Shown here: positions 58,101 through 64,000 of the stretch, one piece after another
Numbering within the stretch: the first letter of the stretch is position 1
How the letters are laid out: each line of letters opens with the position of its first letter
DNA from: Ancistrus triradiatus
Lineage: Eukaryota; Chordata; Actinopteri; Siluriformes; Loricariidae
Direction of reading: 5' to 3'
DNA: 64,000 nucleotides
NCBI GenBank assembly: GCA_025084515.1
Contig: JAJAGP010000081.1
Span: 372,001 to 436,000, forward strand
Made by a program: the position numbers and the translations under genes
The notes under the pieces: model-generated
What the model was told of the DNA's origin: nothing
The model's database searches: none
Seen by the model: the letters and a program-made list of their open reading frames with translations, nothing else

Positions 58101-61100
58101 AAATGGAGCAGAAGGAGATTTTTGTAATTAGGCAGATGTTATTTTATTTTTTCCAGTCGTCTATTATGAAATTACCTCTTCACCATTCTCAAACAGTTTC
58201 CCGTCACATTTCTCTGTTGGCGGAGTCCAGTCCTGGTTGTTATCAGGTCCATCATTGTGTTTACAGTCAGTTGGATGGAGAAGCTGGGCACCAGGCACTC
58301 CTGTCTGCTTGCTGTCTTTCATGCTGACTTACCATGACCTTGTCCTGTCCTACTCTGGCCTGCATTAAAGAAGGTCTGAGAAAAAGGCAGAACGTCCTTT
58401 TGAAAAGACGAATGTAAGCCTGAAAAGCTCTGTTAGCTGTGTAACCAAGGTAAAAGATGGTCTGTTAACTGTCCCAGCCTACTCTTAAGATAGCTGTGTG
58501 ACCCAGTCTGCCTCTTCTTCCATCTGCCTCGGATTTATCTGTATGCGCTGTCCATCATGCCGGTCCGCCTACCCTGTAGCGGACTGACCTAAATAGAACT
58601 TCTCTGCCTTTCCTTTTCGCTTGTTTGCATCTCGGCAGCTGTAGAACTCGGGCGCATCAGGTTTGTCCTCCTGCGCTATCGGGGAATGGCATTTCATTGA
58701 GCTTTCTTCAGCTTTGTTAGCCAGATTCACAAACGCTGTTGTGCGCTCTTTTGCTCTCCTGTTCTCCCCCGGCGTCCGTAATGTGTTCAACAGATGGAGA
58801 GAAGAAAATCGGAATTTCACAGAACCTTCGCCTATCCCCGCAGCGCTGCTCTACTGTCCTCTCGTGCGCTCTGGCCCTCCCCTATCTCCTTTTATGACTC
58901 CCTTTTTTGTTGACAGAATATTTGAGCCGCACGGATTATGAGCCGAGATCTGCACCAAGTGCTCGCAGTGGCTGCAGGATATCCAATACTAATAGAGGCC
59001 GCTCCAGAATTATTGGCACAATTTATAAAGACGTCTAAAAATGGTTATGGGAAATGCAGACGTGGACAAATTTGTCGGTACCCTCTCACGGAGAAGAGAA
59101 GAACGTGGTGTTTTCTCTGAAACCGATGAAGAATATGATGAAAATGATCGCAATCCATTATCGGCTATTCCGTGTGTAATGGAAATCAGACGTGGCGTTT
59201 GTTTCTTGATTTCAGAGAATATTTTGGATAGTGAAACGAATGGAAGTGCCACGGACTAAAACTATGGGATCCTTAAACTAATATTTTGTCGCACAACCTT
59301 TAGAGGGCGTCGCTGCAAACAAGCGATTATTGTAGCTCTTAATGAAAGTACTCCTTTCAACAGGTAGCTTGGCCCACTCTTCTTGAGCAAACTGATCCAG
59401 CTCTAGTCTAGGTTTGACTGCGTGTTTGTTTCTTCCATAGATGTTCGATTGGCCCATTGTTTTGCTCTTGGTGCTTTTGGATTTGTGTTTTGGTTGTTTA
59501 TCCTGTTGGAAAACAACAGAAAATCCACACTGTATAAGGCATCTTAGGCGTTACTGGAGTTGTATTTTACAGGTGCTCCCTAAATCATGAAGGCAGTATG
59601 TTCCGACAAATCCATCAGAAGTTAAATGCATTGTGAACTGAGGAGTTTAATTTTAAAATTTAAAATTAAAAACTTTCTATATTTCTGCAAAAATGATCTA
59701 AAACATCAGATTTTCACACAAGTCCTAAAAGTAGATAAAGAGAACCCAGTTAAACAAATGAGACAACAATATTATACTCGGTCATTTATTTATTGAGGAA
59801 AATGATCCAATATTAGATATTAGCGAGTGGCAACAGTATGTGATCCTCAAGGTTTAGCAGTTAATTTGAAGGTGAAATTAGAGTCAAGTGTTTTCAGTCA
59901 ATGGGATGACAATGGGTGGGCCCCCTATTTTATTTAAAGAACAGGGATCTATCAAAGTCTGCTCTTCACAACACGTTTGTGGAAGTGTATCATGGCACGA
60001 ACATAGGAGATTTCTGAGGACCTCAGAAAAAGAGTTGTTGATGCTCATCAGGCTGGAAAACGTTACAAAACCATCTCTGAAGAGTTTGGACTCCACCAAT
60101 CCACAGTCAGACAGATTGTGTACAAATGGTGGAAATTCAAGACCATTGCTACCCTATTCAGGAGTGGTCGACCAACAAAGATCACTCCAAGAGCAAGGCG
60201 TGTAATAGTTGGTGGGGTCACAAAAGACCTACATCAGAGGAACACTGAACAACAATGGTGTGCATGGCAGGGCTGCAAGGAGAAAGCCACTGCTATCCAA
60301 AAAGAACATTGCTGCTCGTCTGCAAGTTTGTCAAAGATCACGTGGACAAGCCAGAAGGCTACTGGAAGAATGTTTTGTGGACCAAAATAGAACTTTGTGG
60401 TTTAAAAGAAAAGTGTTATGTTTGGAGAAAGGAAAACACTGCTTTCCAGCATAAGAACCTTATCCCATCTGTGAAACATGGTGGTGGTATGATCATGGTT
60501 TTGGACTGTTTTGCTGCATTTTGGCAGGATGGCTTGCCATCATTGATGGAGCAATGAATTCTGAATTGTATCAGAGAATTCTAAAGGAAAATGTCAGGAC
60601 ATCTGTCCATGAACTGAATCTCAAGAGAAGGTGGGTCATGCAGCAAGACAACGATACTGAGCACACAAGCTGTTCTACCAAAGAATAATTAAAGAAGAAT
60701 ATTTGGAATGGCCAAGTCAAAGTCCTGCCCTTAATCCAATGGAAATGTTGTGGAAGGACCTGAAGCGAGCAGCTAATGTGAGGAAACCCACCAACATCCC
60801 AGAGCTGAAGCTGTTCTGTACGGAGGAATGGGCTAAAATTCCTCCAAGCCGGTGTGCAGGACTGATCAACAGCTACAGGAAACGTTTAGCTGCAGTTATT
60901 CCTGCACAGGGGGCACACACCAGATACTGAAAGCAGGGGTTCAAATACTTTTGCCACTCACTAATATGTAATATTGGATCATTTTCCTCAATAAATAAAT
61001 TAACAAGTGTAATATTTTTGTCTCATTTGTTTAACTGGGTTCTCTTTATCTACTTTTAGGACTTTTGTGAAAATCTGATGATGTTTTAGGTCCTATTTAT

Positions 61101-61825
61101 GCAGAAATATAGAAGGGTTCACAAACTTTCAAGCACCACTGTACTGTATCATAGCAAAGCCGACCTTATTATTTAAAACGCAGTCGGACAAATCATTAAC
61201 GCAAAGTTTATTTTGTAATAAAATGTTGAAAGATATCATGTAGCTTATGGATTGGAAGTGAAAAGTAAAAGCTTACTCTGTTGGTGAACTGAAAGCCAAG
61301 AGGATTCAGTTCCTGTTTTCCTTTTGGTTGGCTGTCATTACTAACCTTTTTAGGACCCATGGGGACTTGTTTGCACTAAGAATACAGAACTGTAGATGTA
61401 AAAGTAAAGACAAACGTGATAAACACCTGAATCGCTATGACTCATGAATCGACTTGCAACTGGAACGAGTTGCCTGATTCGACTCGTACAAGTTTAAGCA
61501 ATTTAGCCGAGAAAAGCCTAGTCAAAATGCGTCGAGAACCGAATTCGACGAGAGCAAACAGAGGTACCTTTTGTACATGATGTGAAATGTTAAAGATGAT
61601 GAGTCTGTCTGCACGCTGTCTGACTGTCCTCCGACCTCTGTGTTCGTCAGGACTGTCCGGACGTGGGACCTGAACAATGAGAAGAAGCACAAGTCCGTCT
61701 TCAAGCCTCGCTCCATGCAGGGCAAAAGGGTCATTCCCACCTGCTGCACCTACAGTCGGGATGGCAAGCTTATCGCTGCAGGCTGCCAGGACGGTACCAT
61801 CCAGATCTGGGACAGAAACCTGAGT
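42363..61825 (+). CDS. wdr70: WDR70 WD40-repeat protein (3' part outside window), 10 exons seen
   Basis: WDR70 is a nuclear WD40 protein, reported as a substrate receptor of CUL4-DDB1 ubiquitin ligase linked to histone H2B monoubiquitination and DNA repair. Exons 42363-42387, 43635-43688, 44051-44134, 45027-45126, 45343-45568, 47442-47501, 48765-48898, 49894-50047, 52563-52639, 61651-61825 give 363 in-frame codons against 654 residues in human, so about half the gene lies downstream. The start MAALRNSE is followed by the hallmark GFSGFGKKARTFDLEAIFEQ. The acidic/Ser linker carries ELIGPPLPP. The propeller begins at KIPDTHEITLQHGTKTVSAL and reaches GTIQIWDRNLS. Intron 9 is about 9 kb. An alternative start is the Met of VMGFSGFG in exon 2. 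Confidence 0.95.
45499..45547 (+). repeat. In-frame (GAT)8(GAC)6 run: poly-Asp in WDR70 exon 5
   Basis: Encodes about 15 consecutive Asp residues inside the acidic linker, just after DDELIGPPLPPGYTGSTA. The human protein has a Glu run in the equivalent linker, so acidity rather than sequence is conserved. Pure codon repetition makes it a coding microsatellite. Confidence 0.93.
45569..47441 (+). other. WDR70 intron 5, no recognised element
   Basis: 1.87 kb. A short A run lies near 46490-46505. The open frames have no similarity that I recognise. Confidence 0.45.
47957..48137 (+). mobile_element. tRNA-derived SINE, full-length (WDR70 intron 6)
   Basis: The head has an A box TAGCCTAGCGG (47959-47969) and a B box GGTTCAAATCC (48003-48013). 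It is followed by a body with AATTGCTTGGATTGTAAGA and the common fish tail CTCTGGATAAGGGCGTCTGC then TAAATGCTGTAAATGTAAA. About 180 bp. The A/B box spacing and the non-tRNA 3' body mark it as a SINE, not a tRNA gene. Confidence 0.93.
48164..48330 (+). repeat. Diverged hAT-like remnant
   Basis: AGGGGTGTGACGATACGATT followed by ATATCGCGATACATTGCGAT resembles the ends of fish hAT-like MITEs such as 2846-3106. Right end unclear. Confidence 0.4.
50192..50352 (+). mobile_element. tRNA-derived SINE with internal deletion (WDR70 intron 8)
   Basis: Same family and orientation as 47957-48137. Head and B box (GGGTTCAAATCC) are intact but are joined directly to TTGAGCAAG, deleting about 23 bp (CACCTCTGCC...GGGTCC) of the body. 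The tail CTCTGGATAAGGGCGTCTGC is present. Confidence 0.92.
50470..50963 (+). mobile_element. Tc1-like non-autonomous element (WDR70 intron 8)
   Basis: Ends TACAGTGGGGCAAA and TTTTTTGCCCCACTGTA. The interior keeps Tc1-derived antisense words (TCTTCCTGGTGTCCTTCCAC) but no usable frame. TA borders at both ends. Confidence 0.85.
52080..52310 (+). repeat. hAT-like and other TIR scraps in WDR70 intron 8
   Basis: GCAATATATCGGCCGTCTGC then ATCGGCC...CCACTAGT (to about 52166) resembles a hAT end. ATTAGGTCGGTGGTTTTAAT (52272 on) resembles another common fish terminal repeat. Both heavily decayed. Confidence 0.4.
54610..55202 (+). repeat. Degenerate (GAAA/GATA/GATG/GA)n purine-rich tract
   Basis: About 590 bp of almost pure purine on the + strand, mixing GATG, GATA, GAAA and a (GA)n core near 55111-55160. 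All three minus-strand frames stay open and read as Ser/Leu/Phe-rich low-complexity sequence; these are artefacts of composition and not genes. Confidence 0.93.
55444..56140 (+). mobile_element. Tc1-like transposon, 5' half only (WDR70 intron 9)
   Basis: Begins TACAGTCGTATGAAAAAGTT then TGGGCACCCCTGATAATTTT, a known type of fish Tc1 terminal repeat. It continues through degraded N-terminal transposase sequence (words GAAAACAAAGGCTGTTCAAC, GGCAATGGAAGACCACAGGC) and ends abruptly with no matching right end. Confidence 0.78.
58998..59520 (-). mobile_element. Decayed Tc1-like remnant
   Basis: CCAGAATTATTGGCACAATT at the left. From about 59280, words such as TTGTCGCACAACCTTTAGAG, GGCCCACTCTTCTTGAGCAA, CATAGATGTTCGATTGG and ATCCTGTTGGA follow the antisense order of a fish Tc1 transposase gene. 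No frame survives. Confidence 0.6.
59669..61146 (+). mobile_element. Tc1-like transposon copy B (WDR70 intron 9)
   Basis: Same family as 22792-23744. The right end is intact (GGTTCACAAACTTTCAAGCA then CCACTGTA); the left end is truncated by about 30 bp. It spans nearly the whole transposase gene but with frameshifts and a deletion of about 76 bp after VTKDL relative to copy A. Confidence 0.92.
59992..60930 (+). pseudogene. Tc1 transposase pseudogene (copy B)
   Basis: Readable in pieces: EDLRKRVVDAHQAGKRYKTI then SEEFGLHQSTVRQIVYKWW; GRPTKITPRARRVIVGG; LWTKIELCGLKEKCYVW; VMQQDNDTEHTS (second catalytic Asp); SPALNPMEMLWKDLKRA (third acidic residue as Glu); and the C-terminal RKRLAAVIPAQGAHTRY. 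Several frameshifts and a stop after EHTS make it non-functional. Confidence 0.9.
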
Positions 61826-62659
61826 GTGAGTCCTCTTTTATCACTCCTTTCTTAGCTGATCGTAAGTAGTTTGGATATGGTTTTAGTTCTGTGGTTCCTC
61901 AGGTAAAATCCGAAGTGGTAGGCTGTGGGTGGGCTGCCCTCCCCCTACAGGGAACCATCCAGATTCAATGCGAGATTCAGTGAAATGCTCCTGACTACTC
62001 TCTTGTCTACCCTGGCCTGCTGTAATGGCTCAGCAGAGGGCTTGACCGGTCGCCGGGTAGCGTTCATTTGAGGGCAGTGATGCTGACCAGGGCCCTATAG
62101 CGTGATGAAGCAGGAAGGTGAAGGTTATGGCAGCAGCCATTTGTAAATAAGCTGCCTGGGTGTCCTCCTGCCTAGTCTCATATCTGACACGGATGAATAG
62201 AGGCCGCGGTCAGAGTTGATTTGCACTGTGTACTGGTCTCGGAGCAGATGTGGGGCTGTTTGAGGATCTCTGGCTTTCGTTCAACCCTGAGGTGCAATGG
62301 CGGCGTGTATGCGGTTCACAGCATGACCCACAGAGCAGTGGAAGGCATGTTGTTCTAGAGAACTATCGTTTGGGAGCTCCACTGCTCCCAGGGGATCTCG
62401 GGGTCCGCTGTGTCAGTGTTCAGTAAACCTTAGGAAAGAATAATGGCTGTTCGTTTTGTTGCAGAGCGTAAAAACTTATGCACTTTGCTATTGTCTGACA
62501 AGTGTGTCCTTCTGGAAAAGAGCTCGTGATTCACCAGGCTGGTGGTTGTGATTAGTAACAGGTGTCTTGACGTAACCGGTGGGATAAATTACAACGTTAT
62601 TGCGGTTTTGGTTAATTAGATAGATAGAAAGTGCACATTTTGCTTGTTGAGTCAGACTG

Positions 62660-62830
62660 CGTGTTTAGTTTGGCTGCCGAGTTCTGTGTCCTTTCAGGAC
62701 TTCTGTCTTTTTGATTTTGTTACTTGTATTTTGTTTGCTTTGTTATATTTTTAGCCATATCATGACTGTAAATGTCTTTGGGTATTTGGTAAGCACTATA
62801 TGAATATCATGTTATTAGTATTATTAACTT
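62660..62830 (+). repeat. Possible LINE 3' tail
   Basis: AT/T-rich stretch ending GTCTTTGGGTATTTGGTAAG then CACTATATGAAT and TTATTAGTATTATTA, which resembles the 3' tails of fish LINEs (compare 6740-6780). No coding part. Confidence 0.4.
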
Positions 62831-63192
62831 TGTAGCTCATCTGGGATTTGTTTTTTTTTTGTGTGTATTTGGGCATGAGTTTACTATACAAGCCATCTCT
62901 GCCCCAAACATAGCTGTATACATCTTACATTGTAATTTGCAAAATGCAGTTCATTCGATTGAATTGATATTTCTATTTTTTTGGTGATGTTGAAACAAAT
63001 CTACAGTCTTTTATAACAACAAAGGTAAAAGAGTTAGGGCAATTTTGAACCTACTGAGACAAAAATGGAAAGGGTTTTTTTTGTTTGTGTTTTAAACCTG
63101 CAATAAAACCTTTATTTAATAAAGAGAGCAAACCGAGACGGTGCGTTTATAGCTTAAATAAATGTTCAGTTAAGTTAAAAAAAAAAAAAAAA

Positions 63193-63821
63193 GGTCACCA
63201 CCTGGATTTAACTAAGCAAATAGTTAAATAGTTAAAAAAAAAAATTCCTCCTATTGGATAATTACTGCATTGGTGATTATTTCAGCTGGCAACCAGTTAT
63301 TTATAAATGAGTAGCTTCTCGTTTGTTATACAACCATGTCGAAAGGTTCCTGTGGTCGTGGAAAAGATGTTCATCTGTCTCAGAAGGGTCCGATTGTGAA
63401 ATGAGCATGAGCCATCATTATCACACATGGAATGGCCACCACAGAGTCCAGACCCCATCGAGAATCTTTGGGATTGATGATGGGAGATTTGGACCAAACT
63501 CTTCTCCAGCACATCCCAAAGATTCTCAATGGGGTTTAGGTCTGGACTCTGTGGTGGCCAATCCATGTGTGATAATGATGGCTCACGCTCATTTCACAAT
63601 CGGACCCTTCTGAAACAGACGATCATCTTTTCCACGACCACAGGATGTGTTCTTCGACATGGAGAAGCTACTCGCTGCATCAGTTAGGGTTCATTAACTT
63701 GTTACTAGCTGAAACATCATCACCGATGCAGTAATTATCCAATGGGAGGCTCTTTTATTAACTGTTTAACTATTTGCTTAGTCAAATCCAGGTGATGACC
63801 TTTTTGTGGCCAGCCAGTGTA
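63193..63821 (-). mobile_element. Palindromic (fold-back) Tc1-like element
   Basis: Two inverted arms (about 63193-63475 and 63508-63800) with a loop of about 30 bp. The left arm starts GGTCACCACCTGGATTTAAC and the right arm ends CAGGTGATGACC followed by a Tc1-type end GTGGCCAGCCAGTGTA. Each arm includes the conserved DWPPQSPDLNPIENLW segment of Tc1 transposase (on the minus strand in the right arm). The left terminal piece is replaced by a poly-A run (from about 63177). Confidence 0.85.
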
Positions 63822-64000
63822 TATCGGCCAATATAAATTCTTAGAAAAGTCGCTTCGGCCTTCTTATGTTCGGCCCGTCCTCACGCTCTCAGTCAAAGAT
63901 ACCATTTTAAATTCCATACACGCCATTTCAGAGTTTGTACATTAAGCTTCGCCGCTTTGTTCTCTGTCCAGCCTGACCTTAAGTTTTCGGTCAGAACTGT

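Larger units (their letters stand above)
52640..61650 (+). other. WDR70 intron 9 (9 kb)
   Basis: A large intron with the purine tract 54610-55202, three Tc1-related stretches (55444-56140, 58998-59520, 59669-61146) and otherwise no recognised feature. 52640-54600 and 56150-58990 contain nothing I could identify; the small open frames there look random. Confidence 0.7.
61826..64000 (+). other. WDR70 intron 10 (incomplete)
   Basis: Starts with donor GTGAGT after NLS. It contains a LINE-like 3' tail (about 62660-62830) and a palindromic Tc1 element (63193-63821). The next conserved WDR70 segment (the one following DRNL in the human protein) was not found before 64000. Confidence 0.7.

Noticed and set aside
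56785..58941. Several 60-90 residue ORFs in WDR70 intron 9
   Set aside because: No recognisable similarity, no splice-consistent context and no codon pattern; expected by chance in DNA of this composition.
63970..64000. A possible WDR70 exon start after TCTGTCCAG at the window end
   Set aside because: The translation (PDLKFSVR) does not match the conserved segment that should follow NLS in WDR70; a single AG in a pyrimidine-rich context is weak evidence.

Overview
The window is vertebrate genomic DNA, almost certainly from a teleost fish. The genes are intron-rich with GT-AG splice sites, and the introns carry fish-type repeats: Tc1-like and hAT-like DNA transposons, tRNA-derived SINEs with the typical fish 3' tail, and LINE scraps. 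A catfish or other ostariophysan is my guess from the SINE type; that is inference only. Three large protein genes on the + strand were rebuilt exon by exon, and the reading phase was checked across every junction.

Layout. (1) 113-14345: NUP155, a nuclear pore scaffold nucleoporin, 31 exons. About the first 125 codons lie upstream of the window; the stop codon is present. (2) 17726-18694, minus strand: an intact single-exon V1R-like (ORA) chemoreceptor. (3) 20224-41573: CPLANE1 (C5orf42/JBTS17), complete, 52 coding exons, 3068 codons plus stop. (4) 42363 to beyond the window end: WDR70, 10 exons in the window up to the middle of its WD40 propeller. NUP155, CPLANE1 and WDR70 are also neighbours on human 5p13.2, but here the NUP155-CPLANE1 pair is inverted relative to WDR70, and an ORA receptor sits between them. 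The genes are unrelated in function (nuclear pore, olfaction, ciliogenesis, chromatin/ubiquitin), so this is synteny rather than a functional cluster.

The most unusual structure is in NUP155 intron 23 (8699-11007). Three hAT-like elements appear nested inside one another. The innermost has a perfect 8-bp target duplication and carries a 79-bp inverted copy of NUP155's own intron 5/exon 6 boundary, with one mismatch. A segment of NUP155 intron containing another member of the same hAT family has been duplicated on both sides of exon 18. NUP155 exon 2 has a one-base insertion that breaks the frame; assembly error is the first suspect. Other points: two Tc1 copies with complementary deletions, a long palindromic Tc1 fold-back, a repeat of about 0.8-0.95 kb shared by NUP155 and CPLANE1 introns, a GC-AG intron in CPLANE1, and an upstream ORF overlapping the WDR70 start.

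No prokaryotic features, CRISPR arrays or genuine tRNA/rRNA genes were seen. Long stretches of the introns and intergenic DNA show nothing I can identify.
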